From contig LNEK01000020.1 of NCBI GenBank assembly GCA_001464425.1, forward strand, positions 248,001 through 312,000: a stretch of 64,000 nt of DNA, written 5' to 3'. Under the pieces are notes generated by a model, which was given only the letters and a program-made list of their open reading frames with translations, was not told the DNA's origin and ran no database searches. Within the stretch, counting starts at the first letter, position 1, and each line of letters opens with the position of its first letter. The translations under genes and the position numbers were made by a program. The DNA is from Alphaproteobacteria bacterium Ga0077535. Its GTDB lineage: Bacteria; Pseudomonadota; Alphaproteobacteria; Caulobacterales; Aquidulcibacteraceae. This document shows, in pieces, positions 10,107 through 19,042 of this stretch.

Positions 10107-10321
10107 TGAAAGCCGCTCAGAACGACGTCAAAAGCGTCCGCGAAAAGGACGTTGATCGTTTGAAAGAAGAATTGGTCTCGCTGAAGAAAGAGCAGTTCAA
10201 CCTGCGCTTCCAGCAAGCGACCGGCCAGCTCGAAAAGTCCTCGCGTATCCGCGAAGTCCGCCGCGCCATCGCGCGCGTGCAGACCGTGATGCGTGAAAAG
10301 TCACCGAAAGCGAAGGTTTAA
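10106..10321 (+). CDS. rpmC: 50S ribosomal protein L29
   Basis: 71-aa L29 (uL29), a helical hairpin at the exit site. The body [40 protein letters not shown] is canonical. It is coupled to rplP by a 1-nt overlap. Confidence 0.97.
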   Translation: MKAAQNDVKSVREKDVDRLKEELVSLKKEQFNLRFQQATGQLEKSSRIREVRRAIARVQTVMREKSPKAKV

Positions 10322-10325
10322 GTCG

Positions 10326-10565
10326 ATGCCGCGCCGTGTAATGACCGGAACCATCGTGAGCGATAAGGGCGACAAAACTGTCGTCGTGCAGGTCGAGCGC
10401 ACCTACCTGCACCCGCTGCTGAAAAAGACCGTTCGTCGGTCGGCGAAGTTCCACGCCCATGACGAAGCCAATGCCTACAAGGCTGGCGAGAAGGTCAACA
10501 TTCAAGAATGCCCGCCGAAGTCCAAGCTGAAACGCTGGGAAGTCGTCGGCCGCGTCGGAGCATGA
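10326..10565 (+). CDS. rpsQ: 30S ribosomal protein S17
   Basis: 79-aa S17 (uS17), an OB-fold primary binder of 16S rRNA. It carries [39 protein letters not shown] and [18 protein letters not shown]. The start at 10326 is the canonical one (MPRRVMTG); an in-frame extension into rpmC is disregarded. Confidence 0.97.
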   Translation: MPRRVMTGTIVSDKGDKTVVVQVERTYLHPLLKKTVRRSAKFHAHDEANAYKAGEKVNIQECPPKSKLKRWEVVGRVGA

Positions 10566-10569
10566 TGCC

Positions 10570-10938
10570 ATGATCCAGATGCAAACCAATCTCGAGGTCG
10601 CCGACAATTCAGGCGCCAAGCGCGTGATGTGCATTAAGGTGCTCGGCGGCTCCAAGCGCCGCTACGCCACCGTGGGCGACATCATCGTCGTTTCCATCAA
10701 GGAAGCGATGCCGCGCGGCCGCGTGAAGAAGGGCGATGTCCGCAAGGCGATCGTCGTGCGCGTGTCGAAGGACATCAAGCGCAAGGATGGCTCCACCATC
10801 CGCTTCGATTCCAACGCTGCGGTGCTGATCAACAATCAAGGCGAGCCGATTGGCACGCGTATCTTCGGACCGGTGCCGCGCGAGCTGCGCGCCAAGAACC
10901 AGATGAAGATCATCTCGCTCGCGCCGGAGGTCCTCTAA
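10570..10938 (+). CDS. rplN: 50S ribosomal protein L14
   Basis: 122-aa L14 (uL14). It begins [28 protein letters not shown] and carries [19 protein letters not shown] and [29 protein letters not shown], all canonical. It contacts L19 and 16S h14 (bridge B8). The stop overlaps the rplX start (TAATG). Confidence 0.98.
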   Translation: MIQMQTNLEVADNSGAKRVMCIKVLGGSKRRYATVGDIIVVSIKEAMPRGRVKKGDVRKAIVVRVSKDIKRKDGSTIRFDSNAAVLINNQGEPIGTRIFGPVPRELRAKNQMKIISLAPEVL

Positions 10939-11258
10939 TGTCCGCCCGCATCCGTAAGGACGACACCGTCATCGTCATCGCCGGCAAGGACAAAGGCCGC
11001 TCGGGCCGTGTTCTGAAGGTGTTGGTGAAGGAAGAGCGCGTCGTCGTCGAAGGCGTGAACATGGCCAAGCGCCATACCAAGCCGGATGTCGCCAACCCGC
11101 AGGGCGGCGTCATCGCTAAGGAAGCGTCGCTGCACGTGTCGAACGTCGCGCTGCGCGATCCGCAAACCGGCAAGCCGACCCGCGTCGGATTCAAAGTCAA
11201 CGACAAGGGCCGTAAGGTCCGCGTCGCCAAGGGTTCTGGAGTTGAGATCGATGTCTAA
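10938..11258 (+). CDS. rplX: 50S ribosomal protein L24
   Basis: 106-aa L24 (uL24), an assembly initiator. It carries [24 protein letters not shown] with the KOW motif, then [13 protein letters not shown] and [17 protein letters not shown]. The last 8 nt overlap the rplE start region. Confidence 0.97.
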   Translation: MSARIRKDDTVIVIAGKDKGRSGRVLKVLVKEERVVVEGVNMAKRHTKPDVANPQGGVIAKEASLHVSNVALRDPQTGKPTRVGFKVNDKGRKVRVAKGSGVEIDV

Positions 11259-11916
11259 GGACCCGAAGGAGGCTCAAAAGGCCGCCGACATCGCGAAGAA
11301 GCAGGAGCGCAAAGCCGCTGCCGCTAAGCGCGCGTCGGAGCCTTCCAAGCCGCGTACGCCGAAGCCGGCCGATTACACGCCGCGCATGAAGCAACGCTAC
11401 ACCAGCGAAATCCGCGCGAAGCTGAAAGAAGAGTTCAGTTACACGAACGAGATGCAGATCCCGCGTCTCGAAAAGATCGTGATCAATATGGGCGTCGGTG
11501 AAGCAACCGCCGATTCTAAGAAGCTCACTTCGGCAATCGAAGCGCTGACCGCCATCGCCGGCCAAAAGCCGGTGATGACGAAAGCCCGCAAGTCGATCGC
11601 GGCGTTCAAGCTGCGCGAAGGCATGAACATCGGCGCGAAGGTCACGCTTCGTAAGGATCAGATGTACGAGTTCTTGGATCGCTTGGTCACGATCGCGCTG
11701 CCGCGCGTGAAGGACTTCCGCGGCCTCAACGGCAAGAGCTTCGATGGCCGCGGCAACTACGCCCTCGGCGTCAAGGAACACATCGTGTTCCCCGAGATCA
11801 ATTACGACCAGATCGATCAGATCTGGGGCATGGACATCGTCGTCTGCACCACCGCGCGCACCGACGCTGAAGCCAAGGCCTTGTTGAAAGAGTTCGATTT
11901 CCCGTTCCGGAACTGA
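11251..11916 (+). CDS. rplE: 50S ribosomal protein L5 with Lys/Ala-rich N-terminal extension
   Basis: 221-aa L5 (uL5), which binds 5S rRNA in the central protuberance. The family core begins at about residue 46 ([21 protein letters not shown]) and continues [45 protein letters not shown] and the [13 protein letters not shown]-like end. Ahead of it are about 45 extra residues rich in Lys, Ala and Pro. ATG 11251 overlaps the end of rplX and has GGAG upstream; the internal ATG at 11386 would give the usual length (about 176 aa). The upstream start is favoured by the otherwise unexplained 130-nt gap, but this needs protein evidence. Confidence 0.93.
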   Translation: MSKDPKEAQKAADIAKKQERKAAAAKRASEPSKPRTPKPADYTPRMKQRYTSEIRAKLKEEFSYTNEMQIPRLEKIVINMGVGEATADSKKLTSAIEALTAIAGQKPVMTKARKSIAAFKLREGMNIGAKVTLRKDQMYEFLDRLVTIALPRVKDFRGLNGKSFDGRGNYALGVKEHIVFPEINYDQIDQIWGMDIVVCTTARTDAEAKALLKEFDFPFRN

Positions 11917-11964
11917 TCGCGACAGCGATCCACCCCAGAACGCACCGGGAGAGAGTGAAAGAGT

Positions 11965-12270
11965 ATGGCGAAGACAAGTTCTATCGAACGCAACAAGAAG
12001 CGCGAGCGCCTGACGAAGCAGTACGCTGCCCGTCGCGCGAAGCTGCGCGCGACTGCGTTGAACGAAGACCTTCCGCTGGAGGAGCGCTTTGCTGCGCGCC
12101 TGAAGCTCGCGCAATTGCCGCGCAATTCGGCCGCCACCCGCATTCGCAATCGTTGCGAGCTGACCGGTCGTCCGCGCGCGTTCTACCGTAAACTCAAGCT
12201 GTCACGGATCGCGCTGCGCGATCTGGCCTCCAAGGGTCAGATCCCCGGCATGGTCAAGTCGAGCTGGTAA
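11965..12270 (+). CDS. rpsN: 30S ribosomal protein S14
   Basis: 101-aa S14 (uS14), zinc-free long type. Features: [86 protein letters not shown] Shine-Dalgarno lies upstream. The Cys-X2-Cys zinc pairs of the short type are absent. Confidence 0.98.
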   Translation: MAKTSSIERNKKRERLTKQYAARRAKLRATALNEDLPLEERFAARLKLAQLPRNSAATRIRNRCELTGRPRAFYRKLKLSRIALRDLASKGQIPGMVKSSW

Positions 12271-12284
12271 GGGAGCGTCGATAG

Positions 12285-12680
12285 ATGAACATCAACGATC
12301 CCGTCGGCGATCTGATCACCCGCATCCGCAACGCGCAGATGCGCGGCCGCTCGAAGACCCTCTCTCCGGCTTCGACGCTGCGCGCCCGCGTGCTCCAAGT
12401 CCTGAAGGACGAAGGCTACATCCGCGACTTCCGCGAGATCGAAGTCGAGAACCGCAAGGAACTCGAGATCGAGCTGAAGTACTTCGAAGGCACGCCGGCG
12501 ATCCACGAGATCCAGCGCGTCTCGAAGCCGGGCCGCCGCGTCTATTCGTCGATCAAGGACCTGCGCCTGGTGCGCAACGGCCTTGGCATTTCGATCATCT
12601 CGACCCCGAAGGGCGTGATGAGCGACGCTGCCGCTCGCGATGCGAACGTCGGCGGCGAAATCCTCTGCGAGGTCTACTAA
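12285..12680 (+). CDS. rpsH: 30S ribosomal protein S8
   Basis: 131-aa S8 (uS8), the central-domain binder and, in E. coli, repressor of the spc operon. Conserved: [35 protein letters not shown], and the C-terminal [31 protein letters not shown] segment. Overlaps rplF (TAATG). Confidence 0.98.
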   Translation: MNINDPVGDLITRIRNAQMRGRSKTLSPASTLRARVLQVLKDEGYIRDFREIEVENRKELEIELKYFEGTPAIHEIQRVSKPGRRVYSSIKDLRLVRNGLGISIISTPKGVMSDAAARDANVGGEILCEVY

Positions 12681-13216
12681 TGTCGCGCCTCGGTAAACGA
12701 CCGATCCCCGCTCCCAATGGCGTCACCATTACGGTGAAGGGCCAAGACGTGAGCGTGAAGGGCCCGAAGGGCACGCTGAACTTCCGCGCGCATGACGATG
12801 TTGAAGTCACGTACGGCAGCAGCGGCGAGCTCCTGGTGAAGCCGCGTCACGAGACGGCGCGTGCGCGCGCGTTGTGGGGCACCACCCGCGCCGTGCTCGC
12901 CGCCAATGTTAAGGGCGTCACCGAAGGGTTCGAAAAGAACCTTGAGATGACCGGCGTTGGCTATCGCGCCGCGATGCAGGGCAAGAACCTGCAGATGCAG
13001 CTCGGCTACAGCCACGAAATCATCTACGAGGCGCCGGAAGGCATCACGCTGGCGACGCCGAAGCCGACCGAAATCAAGGTCAGCGGCATCGACTCGCAAG
13101 CAGTTGGCCAAGTGGCCGCTGAAATCCGCTCCTACCGTCCGCCGGAGCCCTACAAGGGCAAGGGCGTGCGCTATGCCGGCGAACGCATCCGCCGCAAAGA
13201 AGGCAAGAAGAAGTAA
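12680..13216 (+). CDS. rplF: 50S ribosomal protein L6
   Basis: 178-aa L6 (uL6). It begins [19 protein letters not shown], carries VKGPKGTL, the duplicated alpha/beta domains and the [18 protein letters not shown]-terminus that contacts the sarcin-ricin loop region. Length and motifs are standard. Confidence 0.98.
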   Translation: MSRLGKRPIPAPNGVTITVKGQDVSVKGPKGTLNFRAHDDVEVTYGSSGELLVKPRHETARARALWGTTRAVLAANVKGVTEGFEKNLEMTGVGYRAAMQGKNLQMQLGYSHEIIYEAPEGITLATPKPTEIKVSGIDSQAVGQVAAEIRSYRPPEPYKGKGVRYAGERIRRKEGKKK

Positions 13217-13219
13217 GCC

Positions 13220-13576
13220 ATGGTTCGGAAACTCAATCCCACCGAGCGCCGCGCCCAACGCAACCGCTCCCGGCTGAAGAAGCTCGCTGGCGAAGGCCGG
13301 CTGCGCCTCTCTGTCTTCCGCTCGTCGAAGCACATCTCGGCGCAACTGATCGACGACACCAAGGGTGTCACGGTCGCTTCCGCTTCGACGCTCGAAGAGG
13401 CCGTGAAGGCCAAGAGCTCGAACAAGGAAGGCGCTGCCGCCGTCGGCAAGCTGATCGCCGAACGCGCCCTTGCCGCTGGCAAGAAGAGCGTCGTTTTCGA
13501 TCGCGGCCGTTATGTATTTCATGGCCGGGTGAAAGCCCTGGCCGATGCCGCCCGTGAGGGCGGTCTCGAATTCTGA
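13220..13576 (+). CDS. rplR: 50S ribosomal protein L18
   Basis: 118-aa L18 (uL18), a 5S rRNA binder. It carries [37 protein letters not shown], and [28 protein letters not shown] at the C-terminus. It lies 3 nt after rplF and 10 nt before rpsE. Confidence 0.98.
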   Translation: MVRKLNPTERRAQRNRSRLKKLAGEGRLRLSVFRSSKHISAQLIDDTKGVTVASASTLEEAVKAKSSNKEGAAAVGKLIAERALAAGKKSVVFDRGRYVFHGRVKALADAAREGGLEF

Positions 13577-13586
13577 GGACGTTGAG

Positions 13587-14318
13587 ATGACTGACGATAC
13601 CGCAGGCGGCCCGCCGGCCGACGCTCCAGGATCAGATCAACGCCCGGCGCGCGGCGCACGTGGACCGCGTCGGAGCGGCCCAGGCGGCGGCGGTGGTCCG
13701 GGTGGCGGCGGTGGCCGTGGCCCTGGCGGCAACAATCGTGGTGGCCCGCGCCGTGACGACCGCAATCGCGGTGGCCAAGAAGAACGCGCTGAAGGTGAAT
13801 TGGTCGACAAGCTCGTCGCCATCAACCGCGTCGCTAAGGTCGTGAAGGGTGGTAAGAACTTCGCGTTCGCCGCGCTCGTCGTCGTTGGCGATAAGAAGGG
13901 CCGCGTTGGCTTTGGCCACGGCAAAGCCCGTGAAGTGCCGGAAGCGATCCGCAAGGCGACGGAAGAAGCCAAGAAGTCGCTCATCCGCGTCCCCCTGCGC
14001 GAAGGCCGCACTCTGCACCATGACGGCAACGGCCGTTGGGGCGCAGGCAAGGTCATGCTGCGCGCAGCGCCGGCCGGTAAAGGTTTGATCGCGGGCGGCC
14101 CAATGCGCGCCGTTCTCGAAGTGCTGGGCGTTTCTGACGTCGTCGCCAAGTCGAAGGGTTCATCGAACCCTTACAACATGGTGCGCGCCACGTTCGACGC
14201 TCTGAAAGAACAAAGCTCGCCGCGCCAAGTCGCGAACCGTCGCGGTCTCAAGGTCGCCGACCTCGTGAACCGTCGCAAAGACGGTGCGAGCGTTGGCGAA
14301 GTGCCGGCGGAGGGTTGA
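13587..14318 (+). CDS. rpsE: 30S ribosomal protein S5 with Gly/Arg-rich N-terminal extension
   Basis: 243-aa S5 (uS5), involved in decoding fidelity and mRNA unwinding. The normal body starts near residue 70 ([22 protein letters not shown]) with [30 protein letters not shown], and [20 protein letters not shown]. Ahead of it is an extension of roughly 65 residues, mostly Gly, Arg and Pro ([18 protein letters not shown]), resembling an RGG-type RNA-binding tail. ATG 13587 is preceded by GAGGACGTTGAG and is only 10 nt from rplR, so the extension is likely translated. The extra segment makes the protein far longer than E. coli S5 (167 aa). Confidence 0.97.
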   Translation: MTDDTAGGPPADAPGSDQRPARGARGPRRSGPGGGGGPGGGGGRGPGGNNRGGPRRDDRNRGGQEERAEGELVDKLVAINRVAKVVKGGKNFAFAALVVVGDKKGRVGFGHGKAREVPEAIRKATEEAKKSLIRVPLREGRTLHHDGNGRWGAGKVMLRAAPAGKGLIAGGPMRAVLEVLGVSDVVAKSKGSSNPYNMVRATFDALKEQSSPRQVANRRGLKVADLVNRRKDGASVGEVPAEG

Positions 14319-14321
14319 TAG

Positions 14322-14522
14322 ATGGCTGCGAAAAAGAAAGCCGCGGGCGGGACGATCAAGGTGCGCCGTATTGGCAGCCCGATCCGTCGTGACTCGAGCC
14401 AGCGCGCAACGCTTCTGGGCCTTGGCCTGAAGCGTGCGCATCAAGTGGTCGAACTTGAGGATACGCCTTCGGTGCAGGGCATGATCCGCAAGGTCAACCA
14501 TCTCATTGAAGTCGTGGAATAA
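14322..14522 (+). CDS. rpmD: 50S ribosomal protein L30
   Basis: 66-aa L30 (uL30). After a short Lys/Ala leader it reads [55 protein letters not shown], covering the whole family. It is located in the standard place between rpsE and rplO. Confidence 0.97.
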   Translation: MAAKKKAAGGTIKVRRIGSPIRRDSSQRATLLGLGLKRAHQVVELEDTPSVQGMIRKVNHLIEVVE

Positions 14523-14549
14523 GGACGGCCTCGCCGTCGGAGCAGAACG

Positions 14550-15035
14550 ATGAAACTCAACGAATTGGCCGATAATCCGGGCTCAACCAAGAAGCTGATG
14601 CGCGTTGGACGCGGCGTCGGCTCCGGCAAGGGCAAGACCGGCGGGCGTGGCGTGAAGGGGCAAAAGTCCCGTCGCGGCGTCTCGATCAATGGCTTCGAAG
14701 GCGGCCAGATGCCGATCCACATGCGTATGCCGAAGCGCGGCTTCAACGCGCTGAACGCCAAGACGCATCAGTGGATCAATCTGTCGACGCTGCAAAACGC
14801 CATCGATAACAAGATGATCGACGCCAAGAACGACATTACCGAGGACACGCTGGTGGAAGCCGGCGTCCTGCGCCGCAAGAAAGACGGCGTGCGCCTCCTT
14901 GCGCGCGGCGAGCTGAAAGCCAAAGTGAACATCACCGTTTCCGGCGCCTCCGCCGCGGCCATCGCCGCTGTCGAGAAGGCCGGCGGTAAGGTGACGTTGC
15001 TGAACCCGCCTAAGAGCGAAGAAGCAGCCGCCTAA
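14550..15035 (+). CDS. rplO: 50S ribosomal protein L15
   Basis: 161-aa L15 (uL15). It begins [22 protein letters not shown] with the Gly/Arg-rich [20 protein letters not shown] loop and [17 protein letters not shown]. The C-terminal L27e/L15 domain ends [15 protein letters not shown]. The gap to secY (about 65 nt) includes a small hairpin around 15056-15080. Confidence 0.98.
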   Translation: MKLNELADNPGSTKKLMRVGRGVGSGKGKTGGRGVKGQKSRRGVSINGFEGGQMPIHMRMPKRGFNALNAKTHQWINLSTLQNAIDNKMIDAKNDITEDTLVEAGVLRRKKDGVRLLARGELKAKVNITVSGASAAAIAAVEKAGGKVTLLNPPKSEEAAA

Positions 15036-15100
15036 CGTTCGCTCTCCGGTCGGGGAGTTATCCGGCCTCGCCGGGATAAGATTCGGAGCAGCGCGCCCAC

Positions 15101-16453
15101 ATGGCTTCAGCCGCAGAACAACTTGCCGCCAACATTAACTTCGCGGCGTTCGCAAAGGCGACCGATCTGCAAAAGCGGATCTGGTACACGATCATCGCGT
15201 TGGTGGTTTATCGCATCGGGACGTTCATCCCGATCCCGGGCATCGATCCCGCAGCCTTCGCGCAGGCATTCCAACAACAAGCCGGGGGCATCCTCGGCAT
15301 GTTCAACACGTTCTCCGGCGGCGCCGTGGAACGTATGGCCGTCTTCGCGCTGAACGTGATGCCGTACATCTCGGCGTCGATCATCATGCAGCTGATGTCG
15401 ACCTCTGTGCCCTCGCTTGAGCGGCTTAAGAAAGAGGGCGAAGTCGGCCGCAAGCAGATCAATCAATATACGCGTTATCTGACGCTGCTTCTGGCAGTTG
15501 TGCAGTCGTACGGCATCGCGATCGGTCTGCAATCGAGCGCCGGTGTTGTCTCCAACCCGGGCCTGTTCTTCGTCGCCTCCACCGTCATTACGCTGACGGG
15601 CGGCACGATGTTCTTGATGTGGCTGGGCGAACAAGTCACCGCGCGCGGCGTCGGTAACGGCATTTCGCTCATCATCTTCGCCGGCATCGTCGCCGAACTG
15701 CCGCGCGTCATCATGTCGACGTTGGCGCTCGCACGCACGGGCGACATCAACCCGTTTGCGATTTTCGCCATCATCGCCGTGATGCTCGGCGTCATCGTTT
15801 TCGTGGTGTTCATCGAGCGCTCGCAGCGCCGCCTCGTCGTGCAGTACCCGAAGCGTCAGCAGGGCAACCGCATGTTCATGGGCGAGAGCTCATTTCTGCC
15901 GCTGAAGATCAACACCGCTGGCGTTATCCCGCCGATCTTCGCGTCGTCCTTGCTGATGTTGCCGCAAACCATCGTCGGCTTTGCCGGGATGGGCGCGGAC
16001 ACGCCGGAATGGGTCAACCAGCTCCAGGGCTTTATCGGCTACGGCCAGCCCGGGCACATGATCCTCTACGCGCTCGGCATCATCTTCTTCTGCTTCTTTT
16101 ACACCTCGATCGTGTTCAACCCGGAAGAGACGGCCGACAATCTGCGCAAGTACGGCGGCTTCTTGCCCGGCATCCGCCCCGGCAAAAAGACGGCCGAATA
16201 TCTCGATTTCGTGCTCACGCGCCTCACCGTGATCGGCGCCGCCTACATCACTGCGGTCTGCTTGCTGCCTGAAATCCTGATCTCCTATTACGGCGTGCCG
16301 TTCTATCTCGGGGGCACCTCCATCCTGATTGTCATTTCAGTGACGCTCGACACTGTGGCGCAGATCCAGTCGCACCTTGTCGCGCACCAGTACGAAGGCT
16401 TGATCAAGCGTTCGAAACTGCGCGGCTCTGGCGGCGGGATCGTCAAGAAATGA
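15101..16453 (+). CDS. secY: Protein translocase subunit SecY
   Basis: 450-aa SecY with ten predicted membrane helices, the channel of the Sec translocon with SecE and SecG. Characteristic parts: RIGTFIPIPGID after the first helix, the plug region (GGILGMFNTFSGGAVERMAVFALNVMPYISASIIMQL), EVGRKQINQYTRY, and the C-terminal GTSILIVISVTLDTVAQIQSHLVAHQYEGL. The final 4 nt overlap the adk start (ATGA), so the two are translationally coupled. Confidence 0.99.
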   Translation: MASAAEQLAANINFAAFAKATDLQKRIWYTIIALVVYRIGTFIPIPGIDPAAFAQAFQQQAGGILGMFNTFSGGAVERMAVFALNVMPYISASIIMQLMSTSVPSLERLKKEGEVGRKQINQYTRYLTLLLAVVQSYGIAIGLQSSAGVVSNPGLFFVASTVITLTGGTMFLMWLGEQVTARGVGNGISLIIFAGIVAELPRVIMSTLALARTGDINPFAIFAIIAVMLGVIVFVVFIERSQRRLVVQYPKRQQGNRMFMGESSFLPLKINTAGVIPPIFASSLLMLPQTIVGFAGMGADTPEWVNQLQGFIGYGQPGHMILYALGIIFFCFFYTSIVFNPEETADNLRKYGGFLPGIRPGKKTAEYLDFVLTRLTVIGAAYITAVCLLPEILISYYGVPFYLGGTSILIVISVTLDTVAQIQSHLVAHQYEGLIKRSKLRGSGGGIVKK

Positions 16454-17016
16454 ACCTGATCCTGTTCGGCCCGCCGGCCGCCGGCAAGGGCACCCAAGCC
16501 AAGCGCCTCACCGCCGAACGGGGTTACGTGCAGCTCTCAACGGGCGACATGCTTCGTGCGGCCCGCAAATCAGGCTCAGACCTCGGCGTGAAGGTCGCCG
16601 CGATCATGGATTCCGGTTCGCTCGTATCCGATGAGATCGTGATTGCGCTGATTGAAGAAGCGTTGGCGAGCAATGCAAGCGCCGCCGGTTTCATCTTTGA
16701 CGGCTTCCCGCGCACGGTGGCGCAGGCTGAAGCACTCGACGCCATGCTTGCCAAGCACGGCAAGCAGATCGATTGCGTCGTGAAGCTGGAAGTCGACTCG
16801 CAAAAGCTCATGGACCGTATCGCCAAGCGTTTCGCCGAAGAGGGCAGGGCTGACGATAATCCCGAGGCCTACAAAGTGCGCCTCGACGCCTACATCGCTC
16901 AAACCGCGCCGCTCGTGCCGTACTACGAAAAGCAAAATAAGATGCATCGCGTCGACGGCATGAGTGACGTCGAAAGCGTTGCGCGCGCCATCGCTTCTGC
17001 GATCGACGCGCGCTGA
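16450..17016 (+). CDS. adk: Adenylate kinase
   Basis: 188-aa adenylate kinase (ATP + AMP to 2 ADP). P-loop GPPAAGKGTQAKRL (residues 7-20), STGDMLRAA for AMP binding, FDGFPRTVAQAEALD, and a short lid (KRFAEEGRADDNPEAYKVRLDAY) as in the short alphaproteobacterial type rather than the long-lid enterobacterial enzyme. It follows secY by a 4-nt overlap. In many alphaproteobacteria rpsM comes next; here two genes intervene. Confidence 0.98.
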   Translation: MNLILFGPPAAGKGTQAKRLTAERGYVQLSTGDMLRAARKSGSDLGVKVAAIMDSGSLVSDEIVIALIEEALASNASAAGFIFDGFPRTVAQAEALDAMLAKHGKQIDCVVKLEVDSQKLMDRIAKRFAEEGRADDNPEAYKVRLDAYIAQTAPLVPYYEKQNKMHRVDGMSDVESVARAIASAIDAR

Positions 17017-17025
17017 GGCTTTGAC

Positions 17026-17589
17026 TTAGAAGCTGAGGGCCGGCTGCTTTAGCCGCTGAGCCCAGTCCGCAAACTTCGCAACCCAATCGGTCAGCAAAGT
17101 GCGCAAGCCTTCATCAGCGATCTCACCATTGACGATCTGGCCTTCGCGGAAGTTCAGATAAATCTCCGGCTGCGCCAGGACGCCAACTCCAAGCACGCTG
17201 GCGACGCTGCGCAGATGCGATTGCGCCACCGCCGTGCCGATCACGCCAAGCGTAGCGCCTACGATCGCGCCAGACTTACCGGCCCATGAGTTCTTGCCCC
17301 ACGGACGCGAACCCCATTCAACGGCGTTCTTGATTGCGGCCGAGAAGGTGCGGTTGAACTCCGGCGTCACGAACAGCACCGCATCGGCGCCTTCGATCTG
17401 GCTTTTGAAGCGCACGACACTCGCCGGCAGCTCGCTTTCGAGGTCCTGGTTGTAGAGCGGGAGATCGCCGATCTCGACGATCTGGAACTCAAGTTTCGGC
17501 CGCGCCAGCTTGCCCAGCGCCTCGGCGAACTGACGGTTCACGGAGTCTTTGCGTAGGCTGCCAACGATAACGGCGACTCTGGTAGTCAT
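17026..17589 (-). CDS. NADPH-dependent FMN reductase (ChrR/YieF-type)
   Basis: 187-aa flavodoxin-fold protein. The FMN-phosphate loop is VGSLRKDSVNRQFAEAL (from about residue 8), with LPLYNQD, the TPEFNRTFSAAIKNAVEWGSRP motif and a C-terminal helical end. The family reduces quinones, chromate, azo compounds or free FMN. It is divergent from the HxlR regulator, a common pairing in which the regulator controls an oxidoreductase for reactive electrophiles. It interrupts the usual adk-rpsM order and ends 9 nt from adk, tail to tail. Confidence 0.88.
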   Translation of the reverse strand: MTTRVAVIVGSLRKDSVNRQFAEALGKLARPKLEFQIVEIGDLPLYNQDLESELPASVVRFKSQIEGADAVLFVTPEFNRTFSAAIKNAVEWGSRPWGKNSWAGKSGAIVGATLGVIGTAVAQSHLRSVASVLGVGVLAQPEIYLNFREGQIVNGEIADEGLRTLLTDWVAKFADWAQRLKQPALSF

Positions 17590-17597
17590 TTTCGATC

Positions 17598-17622
17598 CCC
17601 TAGTAACGATAAGTAACTAGGG
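17598..17622. promoter_or_regulatory. Probable operator for the HxlR regulator
   Basis: CCCTAGT (17598-17604) and ACTAGGG (17616-17622) form a perfect 7-bp inverted repeat with an 11-nt centre (AACGATAAGTA). It fills most of the 41-47 nt between the divergent reductase and hxlR starts. AGTAAC also occurs twice within it. HxlR proteins bind such dyads as dimers, so this is the natural site for joint control of both genes. Confidence 0.6.
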
Positions 17623-17636
17623 CTATATGAGTGCCT

Positions 17637-18080
17637 ATGAAGACGGCTCAAGAACGCACACCAACCTCACCAGGGCACACGCGTGTGTCCGACATTGAAT
17701 CCCACGACTGCCGGGCCGTGAGCGGGATCCTTGGCCGGATCGGCGATAAATGGAGCGTGCTGATCATTCAGCGTCTGGGCGAGGGGCCCCGAAGGTTCAA
17801 CGAAATCAAACGCATCATAGGCGGTATCTCGCAGCGCATGCTGACTCTCACGCTGCGCAATTTGGAGCGGGACGGCCTCGTCAGCAGGACGGTGACGCCC
17901 ACGGTCCCGCCGCGTGTCGATTACGCCCTGACCGAGCTCGGCAGAGACCTCCTGGTCCCGGTTTCGGCCCTCGGGCAGTGGGCGATCGAGCATACCCCTT
18001 GTATTGAGGCGGCCCGCGCCCGATTTGACGCGGCTGAGACGGCGCAAACGCCGCATCAGGAGCGCATTTCGGCTGGTTGA
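17637..18080 (+). CDS. HxlR-family winged-helix transcriptional regulator
   Basis: 147-aa regulator. The family signature is clear: CRAVSGILGRIGDKWSVLIIQRLGEGPRRFNEIKRIIGGISQRMLTLTLRNLERDGLVSRTV, followed by PRVDYALTELGRDLLVPVSALGQWA. A Cys just ahead of the HTH (HDCRAV) is in the position used for redox or electrophile sensing in several HxlR members. Start: GTG 17631 and ATG 17637 are both in frame. A TATATG-like -10 element at 17624-17629 would place the transcript start at or near ATG 17637, suggesting a leaderless mRNA. It probably controls itself and the divergent FMN reductase. Confidence 0.88.
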   Translation: MKTAQERTPTSPGHTRVSDIESHDCRAVSGILGRIGDKWSVLIIQRLGEGPRRFNEIKRIIGGISQRMLTLTLRNLERDGLVSRTVTPTVPPRVDYALTELGRDLLVPVSALGQWAIEHTPCIEAARARFDAAETAQTPHQERISAG

Positions 18081-18104
18081 CGCGGCATTTCGCCCCGCTA
18101 TAAC
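18077..18104 (+). promoter_or_regulatory. Strong predicted promoter of the rpsM-rpsK-rpoA-rplQ operon
   Basis: TTGACG (18077-18082) and TATAAC (18099-18104), 16 nt apart, are the best sigma-70-type match I noticed in the window. The -35 box overlaps the hxlR stop codon. It drives the 'alpha' operon independently of the upstream spc genes, as expected now that two foreign genes separate it from adk. Confidence 0.7.
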
Positions 18105-18193
18105 CGCCAACTTCGCGAACACCCAACGCGCGATGTCCACCGGCCAAAGGCCGGGAGGCATCCGCGTCTATTGCGTTTTGGAGCATTGGCCTC

Positions 18194-18574
18194 ATGGCTC
18201 GTATCGCCGGCGTAAACATCCCGACCCAAAAGCGCGTCGTTATCGCGCTGCAGTACATCCACGGGATCGGCCAACACTACGCCAAGGAAATCTGTGAAAA
18301 GGTCGGCATCGGCGCCGAGCGCCGCGTCAGTGAATTGACCGACGCCGAAATTCTCCAAATTCGCGAAGCGATCGACCGCGACTACACGGTCGAAGGCGAT
18401 CTTCGCCGCGAGACCGCAACCAACATCAAGCGCTTGATGGATCTCGGTTGCTATCGCGGTCTGCGTCACCGCCGTGGCCTCCCGGTCCGCGGTCAACGCA
18501 CGCACACGAACGCGCGCACGCGCAAAGGCCCGGCGAAAGCGATCGCCGGCAAGAAACAAGCGACCAAGAAGTAA
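18194..18574 (+). CDS. rpsM: 30S ribosomal protein S13
   Basis: 126-aa S13 (uS13), the head protein contacting P-site tRNA and bridge B1. It begins [26 protein letters not shown], carries [42 protein letters not shown] and a Lys-rich tail. First gene of the alpha operon; about 90 nt of leader separate it from the promoter. Confidence 0.98.
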   Translation: MARIAGVNIPTQKRVVIALQYIHGIGQHYAKEICEKVGIGAERRVSELTDAEILQIREAIDRDYTVEGDLRRETATNIKRLMDLGCYRGLRHRRGLPVRGQRTHTNARTRKGPAKAIAGKKQATKK

Positions 18575-18586
18575 GGACACGCCGCA

Positions 18587-18976
18587 ATGGCTAAGGAATC
18601 CACGCGCGTTAAAAAGCGTGAACGTAAGAACATCGTCACTGGCGTCGCGCACGTCGCGGCGTCGTTCAACAACACGATGATCACGATCACCGACGCGCAA
18701 GGCAACACGATCTCGTGGTCGAGCGCCGGCACGATGGGCTTCAAAGGCTCGCGTAAGTCGACGCCGTACGCTGCGCAGGTCGCCGCTGAAGATGCGGGCC
18801 GCAAGGCGATGGAGCACGGCATGCGCACCGTCGAGGTGAACGTGTCTGGTCCGGGCTCGGGCCGCGAGAGCGCATTGCGTGCGCTGCAAGCCGTGGGCTT
18901 CACCGTGACGTCGATCCGCGACGTGACGCCGATCCCGCACAATGGCTGCCGTCCGCCGAAGCGCCGCCGCGTCTAA
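18587..18976 (+). CDS. rpsK: 30S ribosomal protein S11
   Basis: 129-aa S11 (uS11), a platform protein. Conserved: [88 protein letters not shown]. Located 12 nt after rpsM. Confidence 0.98.
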   Translation: MAKESTRVKKRERKNIVTGVAHVAASFNNTMITITDAQGNTISWSSAGTMGFKGSRKSTPYAAQVAAEDAGRKAMEHGMRTVEVNVSGPGSGRESALRALQAVGFTVTSIRDVTPIPHNGCRPPKRRRV

Positions 18977-19042
18977 GCGAACGTCGCTGGTGAAATTTTC
19001 GGGCGCGCGAGTAGCAACGCAGCGCCTCTGATTGGATAGAGC

